Origin: Portulaca oleracea
Taxonomy: Eukaryota; Streptophyta; Magnoliopsida; Caryophyllales; Portulacaceae
DNA: 64,000 nucleotides
Direction: 5' to 3'
Assembly: GCA_029582165.1 (NCBI GenBank)
Contig: CM055874.1
Location: 4,848,114 to 4,912,113, forward strand
Shown one piece after another: positions 11,906 to 22,370 of this stretch; within the stretch, counting starts at the first letter, position 1, and the number at the start of each line of letters is the position of its first letter. The notes under the pieces are model-generated. The model searched no databases and was not told the DNA's origin. It worked only from the letters and a program-made list of their open reading frames with translations. The position numbers were made by a program, and so were the translations under genes.

Positions 11906-12649
11906 TTTGCTAACATAGCCACCTTTAGAAAACCAATGGACATTGAAAATGGGGCTAAAAAATTGTAGATCACCCAAATTATTCTGCATTTATTGGAAAA
12001 GCTAGGGTATTGTTGAAATTGAAAAAATGACAAGTAATTTATTAATTGAATGTAAAAAAGAAATGAGGTTATTAAATTGTAAAATAACAAACGAATTGGT
12101 GCAATAAATTAGTTATATTGACATAAATTTGAGACGGATGAAATATTCAATTAGTTGGTGCCGTGCCCAGAATGACCTGAATTCGAATGCTGTGTCCAAC
12201 AGAGTTTCGATTGGGCCTAGAAAAAAGGCCCATGGACCATTATTTACGTGTTATAGATAGAGCCAAGAGGAAAAGGGAGGAACAACTTTTACAACTAAAA
12301 TTTCATTTTATCAACACAAGGGGAAACAAGTATCATACAAGTTGAGATTTTCAACGAATAAACCTATATCAATTTACACAAAAAAAGTGACACCTCTTCG
12401 ACTTTGTAACCACCAAGACCACCACCCTGACCACCCATCCGCTCGCTGCCTCCGGCGAGCTCTAAATTTACAACTTTACTTATAACACCAACAACAACTT
12501 TGCCTAGACTTCCTTCACATTCCAAAATCGAAGTGATGTCTCAATTTGGTTACATTGTGGAAGATGTGAATAATGGATGTACATTCACAAATATATATGG
12601 CCAAGGAAAAAATTTGATGAAGATGTATATCTATTTAGTCTTTTGTTCA
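11906..12649. other. 3' flank of the CDPK gene
   Basis: Contains the presumed CDPK 3' untranslated region near 12300-12649. No further ORF supported. Confidence 0.5.
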
Positions 12650-15600
12650 CTATGCCCATGCTGAAAGGCTCATCTCATGGGTCCTGCCCAATGAGATATC
12701 CTTCATCAATTTCATGCTGAGAGTATTGAATCGCTCTCGTGAATATTGCCTCGAGGCTTTCCTCCAATCTGTCCCTGCCCTCATCATCGCGGCAAACTCT
12801 TCATAACTTATCCTACCATCCTACATTGATTGTCACCGAAACAAATACATGTTATAGGAATGTCTGTTGGGGTAAGACCGTTGTCTATATATTGAATTTT
12901 CGTAGATGCTGCAAAAGTGGGACCCATGCTGGCTAGGATGGCAGAAGAACGTACCTTGTCTGTATCTACGTCGTGAAGAATGGCGTCTATGACCTCTTCG
13001 CCATTGTTTTCCAACTCGTCACCTAAGGCAGTCCTTAAGTCCTCCCTCTCAATGTAGGAGCTCTTGTTTTGGTCAAAAAATGCGAAGGCTTTGCGTAGGT
13101 GCTCATCATTGCCCATCTTCTTCAAGTGGATAGCTATAGCCATAAATTCCTGATAATCCAAGTGTCCGTCTTTGTCCGCATCTCCCTGTATGAATTACAT
13201 GTCATCCAGTGAATCCATTGACCTAAAACTTTACATTCATGAATGAATTTTTGGTATGAGTGTACTTACAGCTTCCATTAGAACATGGAGATCTATGTCT
13301 GAAATCTTCTGACCGAGCTTATGCAAACCAGTTGCTAACTCATTGATGTCGATCTTGCCCCTTTTTCGCGTGTCCATTAGGGCGAATCCCTCCTTGATTC
13401 CCTCTGCTTCCTCCTCCGACAAATGCTCCGCTATGACCTGTGATTCAACCAATCACTTACACAACATTCGGACAAATGATCATAAACAAACAAGTGATTT
13501 TGAGCTGATAAGTTACCCTGAGAGCTTTCTTCTTGAGCTTGTTCATAACCGAAAATTGCTTTAGCCTAGCTTTCACTGTTTCTCCCAGGGAAACATTTGG
13601 AGCCTTCTTCACATTCTGCAACCATGGATGATCTATACACCAACAAAAAAAAAGACTCAAAAATTTGAACTTCACAATAGTTCACATGCATGGATTCATG
13701 ATTGATCTATCAAAGGATTGTTTATAGTCCAACAGAGGTGGTCAGATGTTTCGCACATTAAAATAAAGTAGGCTCTTAAATTACTGTTTCCTCGTACTGA
13801 GCTTATTATAATGATCAATTATGCCACTAAATTACTAAAAAGTTAACCAATCTACGACTAAAAGCCAATCACATTTCTGAACATCAAAAGAATCCCAAGA
13901 ACAGATCTTCAGCACTATTTGTTATTTAAACCAGTACTCATGCATTGTGCAAACTCAAGCTCAGTTTCAAACTCATCAATGGCGGCAGAGAAACCACAGA
14001 GAATAGTGTTGTTCCCATCTCCGGGTATCGGACATCTGATCGCCATGGTTGAGCTGGGCAAGCTTCTCATCTCTCAATCTCCATCAATCTCCATCACCAT
14101 TTTATCTTCAACCTTCCCATTCAACACAGGTTCAACCTCCTCCTACATCTCCTCAGTTTCCTCCGTTTTCCCTTCCATAACCTTCCACACTCTCCCACCA
14201 GTCCCCCTTCTTCGACGAGACCTCTCGAACTACACCCACATGGAAGAAATCATCTACGAAACCCACCATGGAAACACCCCTCAAGTTCATCAGTTTCTTA
14301 GCTCGTTTTCTGTTTCCTCCCCTGTTTCGGCCTTCATACTCGACTTCTTCTGTTACCCTGCTCTCGAAGTCACCAAATCTTTCGGCATTCCCACCTTTTT
14401 CTTCATAACCTCTGGTGCTTCCGCCCTCGCTCTCTTCCTCAACCTCCCGGAATTCCACCGGACTGCCGGCGGGAGTTACCGGAATCTTGGAACGACGCCG
14501 TTTCACATCCCGAGGATGCTCTCTGTTCCGGCGAGGGACATGATTGACTCGATGCTCGATCCAGGGATGTGTTACGACGAGTTCGTGAAAATGGGCGCCA
14601 CGTTGCCGGAATCTGACGGGATCATCGTCAACACTTTCGAACCGCTCGAGTCCAGGGCGGTTCAGGCGTTGAACAAGGGTACTTGTCTTTCGACGAACCG
14701 GATTCCTCCGGTCTACCCGGTTGGACCGTTGATTGCAAACTCCGGTCGAGGTGGAGGAGAGAAGCATGAATGTCTGAGTTGGCTTGTTGATCAGCCAGGT
14801 CGAAGTGTGGTCTACTTGGGTTTCGGGAGCAGGGGTTTGTTCTCCAAGGAGCAATTGGGGGAAATAGCGGTCGGGTTGGAGAGGAGTGGTATCCGGTTCT
14901 TGTGGGTCATTCGAGCCCCTCCGGTTGAGGATAGGGGTCGCCGGTTTTTGCCCCCACCTGAACCGGACCTAGAGTTTCTTTTGCCTAGAGGGTTTTTGGA
15001 CCGGACCAAGAATAGGGGTTTCGTCGCCAAGTCGTGGGTCCCACAGGTTGAGATTCTAAGGCACCGGGCTGTCGGAGGGTTTGTGACTCATTGTGGGTGG
15101 AACTCGATTTTGGAAGCCGTGTGTGCTGGGGTCGCCATGGTGGCTTGGCCTCTCTATGCGGAACAAAGGTTTAATAAGATCTTGCTTGTGGAGGAGATGA
15201 GGATTGCCCTTCCCATTGATGAGTCTGAGGTTCGGTTTGTAAGCTCAAATGAAATACAAAGACGAGTCAAACAAATCATCAACTCAGTTGAAGGGGAGGC
15301 AATACGAAAACGAGTGCTTGTGTTGAGTGCCGAGGCTAAAGAAGCTGTCACGGATGGAGGACTCTCTAAGGTGACATTGTCTAAGTTTGTAGACTCATGG
15401 AGGCAATGAGTCGAGTTTTGTAGGGGATTCGCATTCATTTGTTTGAACCTTTCCTTATATTAGATCATGTCATTCAATAATGTGTTTTTGTCATATCAAT
15501 CACTATCTCTTGTTAAGGGTTTCATTTTGTCTAGGGTGCATAATTTAGCTCTAGCATCTTGACATAATATCAATAAATAACATCTTTCTTTTCATATATT

Positions 15601-16864
15601 CTTGACTGAGGATAATATTTGTTAATGTGCAGTAAACTTGATCGAAATTGGTTGATTTAGAGCAAGAGAAGGTCCTGAAATCCTCAATGCTAGAGTTGAA
15701 TTTGTTAGTGTGCATGCAATGGGTAATTGACATTGAAATGGACATTACCTAACACTTGCTCAGCGGTAAGCCTTTGTAAAGGATCAGGGTTAAGCATCTT
15801 CCTCACAAGGTCTTTGGCATTCTCTGAAACTCTAGGCCAAGGATCCCTTGTGAAATCGATATGGGACTTGATTATGGCCTTTGCTACCCCTTGATCAGTT
15901 TCTGGAGCATAAAAATATGACAGAAACAACACTTAGTATATACATGAATTGGGTGTGCTATATATATTTGAAAAAATTTCAATTTGTTTTCTGCTAACCT
16001 GCCCAGAAAGGAGGCACGCCGCAGAGCAAAATATAGAGGATGACTCCAGCACTCCAGATATCAACTTCAGGACCGTAATGTCTTTTCAGAACTTCAGGGG
16101 CCATGTAGTATGGACTTCCCACAATTTCATTGAATTTCTCCCCTGGGGTGAAGGTCACTGACAGCCCGAAATCGATCGCTTTCAAGGGTGCTGTTTCCAT
16201 CTTGTTTGCGAATAAGAAGTTTTCCGGCTTAAGGTCTCTGTGCATTACTCCATTCTTGTGGCATGCCTAGAATCATAGGAAACACTAATCTCAGATTTCA
16301 CAAGCACATTTTCTGAAAACACAACACCTCAAGAAAAAAGCTAGAAAAAACATTGTTGCAAGATCTGACCTGGACAACCTCGATGATCGTACGCATGACA
16401 TTGGCAGCAGCCCTCTCAGTGTAATGTCCACGAGACACGATTCGATCAAACAGTTCGCCACCTTCACACAACTCCATGACCAAATGGACTGCTTGATCAT
16501 CCTCATAAGTGTCCTTGAGGGTGACAATATTAGGGTGTTCCGGCATTCGTTTCATGATCGCAACTTCCCTCCTGACATCCTCAATGTCCACAGCAGTCCT
16601 TAGTTTGTGTTTTGATATCTGTTTACATGCAAAAACCTCACGAGTTGATTTATCAGTGCACAAATATGTGATCCCGAATTCGCCCCGCCCAAGCTCTCTT
16701 CCTAGCTCATATCTTTCCTTAATGTCATGGCCTGTTGGGTCTGCCAAGACAACCAGTTTCGGTCCCCCTTTGTCCGACTTGTCCATGGCGAACTGAGCTT
16801 TGTGAATCTTGTTTCCTTTTTTCTTTTGAAGTGCCCATGCTTGTGTTGCACAGCAATTACCCAT
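12650..16864 (-). CDS. Calcium-dependent protein kinase (CDPK/CPK), seven exons
   Basis: Exons (minus): 16864-16370, 16266-15999, 15901-15749, 13632-13517, 13437-13270, 13185-12955, 12820-12650; all introns GT-AG. Together 1602 nt, 533 residues. The N-terminus MGNCC is an N-myristoylation (Gly2) and palmitoylation (Cys4/5) signal, so membrane association is likely. Kinase domain: glycine loop GRGEFG at 59-64, Lys81, HRDLKPEN with Asp176, DFG at 197-199, then the CDPK autoinhibitory junction [20 protein letters not shown]. Four EF hands follow from about residue 350; EF2 ([13 protein letters not shown]) and EF4 ([15 protein letters not shown]) are canonical, EF1 and EF3 are degenerate. It phosphorylates Ser/Thr targets in response to calcium. 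The sequence best resembles the CPK7/8/32 group from memory, so no symbol is given. Intron 3 (2.1 kb) contains an antisense UGT gene. A TATAAAT box at 17413 implies a leader of about 520 bases. Confidence 0.96.
13979..15409 (+). CDS. UDP-glycosyltransferase (UGT88-like), intronless
   Basis: Family 1 glycosyltransferase that moves a sugar, usually glucose, from UDP-sugar to small hydroxylated compounds such as phenolics, in the cytosol. I chose the ATG at 13979 ([20 protein letters not shown]) because it places the catalytic His at residue 19; an upstream in-frame ATG at 13919 would add 20 unlikely residues. The protein is 476 residues, normal for the family. The 44-residue PSPG box runs from Trp353 to Gln396 with HCGWNS at 371-376; a final Gln favours UDP-glucose. 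[22 protein letters not shown] and the [19 protein letters not shown] form fit the UGT88 family. The gene lies wholly inside intron 3 of the CDPK gene on the opposite strand. A TATTTAAA is at 13923-13930. The acceptor cannot be predicted. Confidence 0.95.
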   Translation: MAAEKPQRIVLFPSPGIGHLIAMVELGKLLISQSPSISITILSSTFPFNTGSTSSYISSVSSVFPSITFHTLPPVPLLRRDLSNYTHMEEIIYETHHGNTPQVHQFLSSFSVSSPVSAFILDFFCYPALEVTKSFGIPTFFFITSGASALALFLNLPEFHRTAGGSYRNLGTTPFHIPRMLSVPARDMIDSMLDPGMCYDEFVKMGATLPESDGIIVNTFEPLESRAVQALNKGTCLSTNRIPPVYPVGPLIANSGRGGGEKHECLSWLVDQPGRSVVYLGFGSRGLFSKEQLGEIAVGLERSGIRFLWVIRAPPVEDRGRRFLPPPEPDLEFLLPRGFLDRTKNRGFVAKSWVPQVEILRHRAVGGFVTHCGWNSILEAVCAGVAMVAWPLYAEQRFNKILLVEEMRIALPIDESEVRFVSSNEIQRRVKQIINSVEGEAIRKRVLVLSAEAKEAVTDGGLSKVTLSKFVDSWRQ

Positions 16865-17412
16865 TAGTTCCCCAAAAAGAAAAAGACCCTTGAAAATTTA
16901 GGGTACAATATGAAAAGGGTCTAAAGATGAAGAGGGTCACCAAGAAATCTAATTCTATGGAGACCCAGAAAAAGAAAGGTGAAATCCCTCTAAAAAACTC
17001 AATTACAAGGATTTCAACATTTTGGCAATAAAAATTTTCTGGGCTCCTAGTGATCTTAAAAGCCCTTGAATCTCGAAGGGATTCGAGATTCAAGGGCTTT
17101 GAAAAAAATTTGGTGCCCTTGGAGACTCAGGGGGGCTATTGCCTTGATTTATCTAGGGAGAAAAAAATGAATAAAATGATTGATTTTGTGTCAATGTTGT
17201 GGAAGAGTTTCTGAGAACGATATAATGGAACAAACATGTGGACATGACTCGAAAATCTCTCTGTTTCTTCCAAAAATAGGATAAAATCCGCGAAGTAAAT
17301 TGGTGAGTGTTTGAATTTCCACAGACAATTTACTGTTTTTACTAATTTAGAAAAAGAAAATTAAGCCAGAAATGATAGAATTGTATGTGCAACTAATCCG
17401 AAATTATTGGGC
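16865..17412 (-). promoter_or_regulatory. Probable CDPK 5' leader
   Basis: Between the likely TATA box (17413-17419) and the start codon. It has no ATG-initiated long upstream frame overlapping the start, only a TTG-started one. It contains the perfect hairpin at 17059-17100. Confidence 0.5.
17059..17100 (-). repeat. Perfect 18-bp inverted repeat (hairpin) in the CDPK leader
   Basis: AAAGCCCTTGAATCTCGA at 17059-17076 is followed after 6 bases by its exact reverse complement at 17083-17100. It starts 195 bases upstream of the CDPK start codon, on the transcribed strand, so it could form a stable stem in the mRNA leader. Confidence 0.9.
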
Positions 17413-17419
17413 ATTTATA
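17413..17419 (-). promoter_or_regulatory. Putative TATA box of the CDPK gene
   Basis: Minus-strand TATAAAT about 550 bases upstream of the start codon. Assigned by motif and position only. Confidence 0.4.
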
Positions 17420-18397
17420 CATGTATGAGTGAAGGAGAGATCGAAGGTAGTTGAAAGATGGAAAGATGGGAGGAATTTAGACATTTCATTCAGAAAATGT
17501 GAACTTGTCATGATTGAGGATTTGAGAGGCATGCAAACAGCTGTCCTGTCCATACTCCATACTAGCCTAGCTTGCCAACCTCCAAAAATAAAGAAAAAAA
17601 GGAAAACCCTCTCTCTCAACAATAAATATGGACACTATCATAAAATTATATTATTATATATTAAGTTGAAATGAAATGATATGATTAAATTCTATAACAA
17701 TAATATTACATATAAATTGTGTAAAGTTATACTTTTATTAATTATTATTTTATATTTTTAAAAAACACTTAAAATAAGTCTAACGAACCGGGTTAATTCA
17801 ATTAAGGTATAATTCATGCTTATTGATGTAGCGAATGTAAACTTCTTATCATTAATAATTAATACTTACTATTATAAAAAAATTATTAAAAATACTAATT
17901 TGGAGAAGGGCAAGACACTCTTGAGGCTAGACTCCTATCATCACCCGAAAATGAAAACAACTTGTCGGACTAAAAAACAATTGGTATTAAAGGATCGTTT
18001 GGTTACAACTATTTTCTGGAAAAGTTTGTCAACCTTCTCAAGTTGACTAAATTTTCTATGTTTGTTTCTTGAGGTGAGTCCTACAATTTTCCCAAGGTGG
18101 ATGGGAAAATCTTTTCCATGGAGAACTTGGGAAAGTATTTTCCCATAGGAAAGAGAGTTTTTATAACTTAATTTCCAAAAATGCCCTTAAAAGCTATTTT
18201 ATAAATTAATAAATGTAGGGTTGTTTGGACATTTTAAATAAGTTTTCCTACGTACTTTCCCGTGTTTTCAAATGTAAATCAAATACTGTGAATTATTCTG
18301 TCCTAGAGAAAATTTTCCTTGGAAAAACTATCCCAAGGGCAACAATATTTTCTCGAAAAAGAATCAAAAGCTTTGTACTTGTAAATTATGTTTCAGT
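17420..18397. other. Intergenic, no gene
   Basis: AT-rich. 17700-17880 resembles a worn Stowaway interior. 18000-18380 has scattered TTTTCC/GGAAAA inverted words that may mark an old MITE, but ends are unclear. Confidence 0.4.
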
Positions 18398-18587
18398 ATT
18401 ATCAAGTTGGACGTAAGTAGCGTTTTATCCATTCTTTCAAACTTGTGGCTGTTTAGGTAGAAGAATGATAAAAAGTACTCCCTCTGTCCTAAATTAATTG
18501 ACATTTTGACTAAATTTTGACCGTTAATTATTCACACATTATAATGAGTTACAAAATGAAATTACCTCTGTCGTAATATTTAGTAAA
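18398..18587 (+). repeat. Direct repeat copy 1 (190 bp)
   Basis: Nearly identical to 19517-19706. Includes the left half of a Stowaway MITE starting TACTCCCTCTGTCC at 18477, cut off at 18587. Confidence 0.9.
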
Positions 18588-18602
18588 TTAAGTTTCGGTA
18601 TT

Positions 18603-19516
18603 GGGGGCGTTTGGTGCCCAGCAGATGGTTATATTTGTAGTATTGGTATTTAGTTAATTATTTGTTGACTTTTGGCTGTTTTGTCAGCTGTTTGTATTAG
18701 CTGTTTGTATAAAAAAAAGTGTTTGGTAGAGTTAGATGTTTGTAGGATGACTTTTTCTCCTAATTTCCAATTGTACCCTTGACTTTATTTTTAGTGTCTT
18801 TTAACATTATGATTTTTTTAAAAAAAATTTTTAGGTTTTTCCGTCCATATTATAATTTATTTTTAGGTTTAACATTATGATTTATATTCATTTTTAGTTT
18901 TTTAAATCCTAATGTACTTTTACAATTTAATGTAGATATTTTATAATTTATTTGAAGAAATTACATTATTGTAAACAATACATATATGTATAATCAATTA
19001 GTAACTACATTATCAATATAAACCATAATGACAATATGAGTCTCTTATCCAAATTAATAGGAAAACCAAATGAACTAGGAGATTTTGAACACAAGTATCA
19101 TCATACATAAATTAACTATGTGAAATACCTAATAATTAATTTGGAGAAATGCAGCGTGCTTGGAGAAGGTACACGAGATGAGCGTTCTTTTGTGTTGCGG
19201 TGAATTGAAGTGAGGGATGAGAGAACAATTAAAAGAACTAAACCTAAATTATTTTATTTGATAGCAATTTTTTGTAATTTCTGTGAATTAATTGGTCATT
19301 ATGGTAATTTAAAATATAAAAAGCCAACAGCTATTTACAAAAAGTTACTCATAGTAGCTTTTTACAATTTGGCTTTTTGGGGGCAAAAAGCTAGTATAAT
19401 CCGCCAATTTACCAAACACCCCAAATTGGCATATTGACTAGTCAAACAGCCAAAAATCCTCCAAAAAGCCATTTTCTCCAAAAAGCTAACCAAAAAGCCG
19501 GGCACCAAACGCCCCC
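18603..19516. mobile_element. TIR element (914 bp), non-autonomous
   Basis: Ends GGGGGCGTTTGGTGCCC and GGGCACCAAACGCCCCC are perfect 17-bp inverted repeats. Subterminal GGCTTTTTG/CAAAAAGCC words repeat on both sides. No transposase ORF. ATT flanks each end. It lies between the two 190-bp direct repeats. Superfamily not assigned. Confidence 0.75.
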
Positions 19517-19706
19517 ATTATCAATTTGGACGTAAGTAGCGTTTTATCCATTCTTTCAAACTTGTGGCTGTTTAGGTAGAAGAATGATAAAAAGTACTTC
19601 CTCAGTCCTAAATTAGTTGACATTTTGACTAAGTTTTGACTGTTAATTATTCACAAATTATAATGAGTTACAAAATGAAATTACCTCTGTCGTAATATTT
19701 AGTAAA
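19517..19706 (+). repeat. Direct repeat copy 2 (190 bp)
   Basis: Second copy of 18398-18587, with only a few base differences, here running on into a complete Stowaway element. Confidence 0.9.
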
Positions 19707-19813
19707 GTATCTTTCTAATAACGATAATTTCATATTGTAACTCATTGTAATTTGTGAGTAATTTATGATCAAAATTTTGTCAAAGTGTCAATTAATATGG
19801 GACGGAGGGAGTA
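19595..19813. mobile_element. Stowaway-like MITE, complete
   Basis: TACTTCCTCAGTCC...GGGACGGAGGGAGTA; the left half is duplicated at 18477-18587. Confidence 0.8.
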
Positions 19814-19940
19814 ATATAGAGATATAAGTATAACGTAAGCATGTATTAAATATTAACATAGAAATATATTCTTTTCTCAATGTTGTTGAGTGTTTATCAT
19901 AATTCATAAGGATGACATGGCATCGCCTCATCTAATCTAA

Positions 19941-20570
19941 GGGTGTGTTTGGTTGCCATTTTTTGGTGTTTGGTGACCGGAAAATGGAGAAAATCATTTT
20001 TCAAGAAAATAATTTTCCCCCCACCCATTTGTAAATTATTTTCTTGGCTCTAACCTAATGAAAATCATTTTCTACCTATCTCCCCTACTTTCTCTCTCTC
20101 TTCTCTTTCGTTCTCTCTCCCTTCTTTCTCGTTTTCCACCATTTTCTCTCACACACCGATTTGAATATTTATTTTTCTCTCTCTCATCTTTTTCTCTCTC
20201 AACCACTCTCTCTCGTACACCCATTTTAATATCTCATATCTCTCTCGTTTTTCTCTCTTCCACCACTCTTTCGATCTCTTGCACCTGTCTTAATCTCTCT
20301 CTCTCTTTCATCTTTCTTTCTCTCCACTACTCTCTCATACACCTGTTTTAATCTCTTTCTCTCTCTTTCCCTCTCCTATTTTTTCTCACATATGCATTTC
20401 TCTGTCTCGTTATTGTCAAATAGATGAAAATCATTTTTCAGAAAAATCATTTTCTCGTACGTGTACCAAATACGGGAAAATATCAAATGAAAATTCATTT
20501 TCTAAGAAAATCATTTTACAAGGAAAATCATTTTCCTAGAAAACAGTTTTCCTTTGCTCCAAACACACCC
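19941..20570. mobile_element. Tourist-like MITE (630 bp)
   Basis: GGGTGTGTTTGG at the left and CCAAACACACCC at the right, with the 3-bp target duplication TAA on both sides (19938-19940, 20571-20573). The middle (20078-20390) is a long CT-rich tract (CTCTCTCTTTC-like), an expansion unlike normal Tourist interiors. Confidence 0.8.
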
Positions 20571-20759
20571 TAAAATATAAACACAAAATATGGTTTAAAA
20601 AATGAGGATAATCATCCATAAAAGCATTTGTTATAGTTTAAAAAATGAGGATAACCATCCATGAAAATTCATATATCATCAACTCAGAGATTGAAGAGAT
20701 GGCAAGAATATACCATTGGTACGTATTGTCACAAAATACATGAGAGTCATATAATTAAA
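20571..20759. other. Short intergenic spacer
   Basis: No gene seen. The phrase AAAAATGAGGATAA(T/C)CATCCAT occurs twice (about 20598 and 20640). Confidence 0.5.
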
Positions 20760-20944
20760 AAATTGTTGGAAATGCTACACATCTTTTGAAACTGACTGGC
20801 GAGACATCATTTTTTTATAATGTATTCTCAGGTGACATTATATTTAACTAAATGACTTATGAGTGACATTCCAACTATTTTAACCGAAATCTGATGAAAT
20901 ATACTGAAAAGACAAAAAATGGCCTTAATTTTCTCCCTAATTTA

Positions 20945-20978
20945 GCTTCAACTGCCATAAAAACTCACCTTCCACCAC

Positions 20979-21019
<41 letters not shown>

Positions 21020-21526
21020 CACAAAACCCTACAAATCCCAAAACCCAGTGCTTCAAAACTCCAAATGAAGCATGTCCATGTCTTACTCCTTCCTACCTCA
21101 GCTTCTCTCTCCCTGCTCACACTCTCAACTTCCCCCATTGAAGCCAAAGCTGTCTCTCTCCTCAAAGATAACCTCGATTCATATTTCACTCAGGTACGCA
21201 CTAATCCCAAATTTTGATGGGTGTTGAATGTTGATTCATGCCCATATCGTAGAAATTGAATGTTTGTCCGAATTTCTTTGGTGGAGCAACCACTTGACCA
21301 AGTTCAGCAAGTGGTTTCTACCATTGTTGACAGTACTGCACAGCTGATTTACCAGACTTTCAAGCATGTAATCGATGTAGCGACTCCGATTTTGCAGCAA
21401 GCTGGAGAAGAGGCTTTGCAAGCCGCTTCTTCAGCAATTTCGTAGACATCTAAGAAAGCTCAAGAAGCCATGATGAGCACATGGATTGATACTCAATCTA
21501 TTACTACTGCTGCTAAAGGAGAAAAA
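20945..21526 (+). pseudogene. CAS: Truncated copy of the chloroplast calcium-sensing receptor gene CAS
   Basis: Two exon-like blocks encode LLPTSASLSLLTLSTSPIEA, KAVSLLKDNLDSYFTQ, then VEQPLDQVQQVVSTIVDSTA and AGEEALQAASSAIS, stop, TSKKAQEAM. This follows the order of plant CAS, a thylakoid protein involved in calcium-dependent stomatal and photosynthetic responses. Only the N-terminal third is present; the membrane segment and rhodanese-like domain are missing. The intron donor (21193) is GT, but the acceptor reads TTTG before VEQ instead of AG. There is an in-frame TAG after SSAIS. A (CAT)n run at 20984-21018 codes for about 12 serines. It is enclosed by MULE-like TIRs, so it is a captured fragment, not a gene. 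Confidence 0.8.
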
Positions 21527-21544
21527 GAGATGAAACGTAGATTA

Positions 21545-21785
21545 TGTTCGTGTTCTTTTCTGCGGTTGGCAAACTGCGGTGTCACACCTACCACAATTTG
21601 CCACAACCCACCGCATTTTACCGCAAATCATTACTTTTCTCTCTCCTCACCTCTCTCTCTCATCACTTTTCTCCTCTACTTTTTATATTTTCTCTCCTCA
21701 CCTATCTCACATACTAATAACCTACCACAATTCCACCACACCCCACCACACCATTCCGCAAAATACGGCATAAAAGAACACGACC
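21545..21785. mobile_element. MITE inside the Pack-MULE
   Basis: Left tip TTCGTGTTCTTTTCTGCGG and right tip GCATAAAAGAACACGACC form inverted ends. The interior is rich in CCACAA/ACCGCA words and CTCTC tracts. Related tips are seen at 49908-50160 and 23820-24005. Confidence 0.6.
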
Positions 21786-21978
21786 TAAGTTAAATTAGAG
21801 AGAAAAATAAGGGCATTTTTGTCCATTTCAGTATATTTCATCGAATTTTAGCCAAAATAGCCGGAATGTCACTCATGAGTCATTTAATTAAATATAATAT
21901 CACCTGGGAAGACATTATAAAAAAATAGTTTCCCAGTAGTCTGTTTACAAAAATGTGTGTCATCTCCAAACAATTTTC

Positions 21979-22370
21979 TAAACAAAATTCACCCTAAATT
22001 TAGTTACTCACTTTTTGACGCACACTATTCATTAATTACACTATCCAAAGTCACCTACTAAGTTTCACCACCTGCCCTCTTTGAAAACTACATGTCTTCG
22101 CCCACAAATTGACTGTGCAGGGGATACCCTCCTCAACCTTACTTACCTTTTTCTCATGTGGTTCATACCATTTCCACCTGCTCTCTTCCTATTCAAACTC
22201 CCTTCCCTAACTGCAAAAATATGTGCCTTAGATTATCTCCTATACATTAATTAGCCTTACCTCTCGCATCATGCAACTGTACTGCTAAGCATTAAAACAC
22301 TCTTCACGTACTAGCTAGCTACCTAATTTCACCTGGCCTCTTCTCAACTAATTAACTACCTCTCTACACC
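21979..22370 (+). promoter_or_regulatory. Upstream region of the remorin gene
   Basis: No ORF. Presumed promoter and leader; no confident TATA box. Confidence 0.4.

Larger units (their letters stand above)
20760..21978. mobile_element. Pack-MULE-like element carrying a CAS gene fragment
   Basis: 20760-20944 and 21791-21978 are inverted repeats of about 185 bp (shared blocks: TTTTTTTATAATGT, GTGA(C/T)ATTATATTTAA, GAGTGACATTCC, GATGAAATATACTGAAA). Between them lies a captured host-gene fragment, including an intron, plus a later MITE. Long TIRs around host exons are the signature of Pack-MULEs. I could not fix a 9-bp target duplication. Confidence 0.75.

Noticed and set aside
14153..14854. 233-codon frame antisense to the UGT gene
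   Set aside because: Shadow of the UGT coding strand; no family features.
16857..17093. 78-codon upstream frame overlapping the CDPK ATG
   Set aside because: It would start at TTG, not ATG, and shows no conserved peptide.
20894..21217. Intact 107-residue gene with a Ser repeat
   Set aside because: Its first part reads through a transposon TIR and the rest is the broken CAS fragment.
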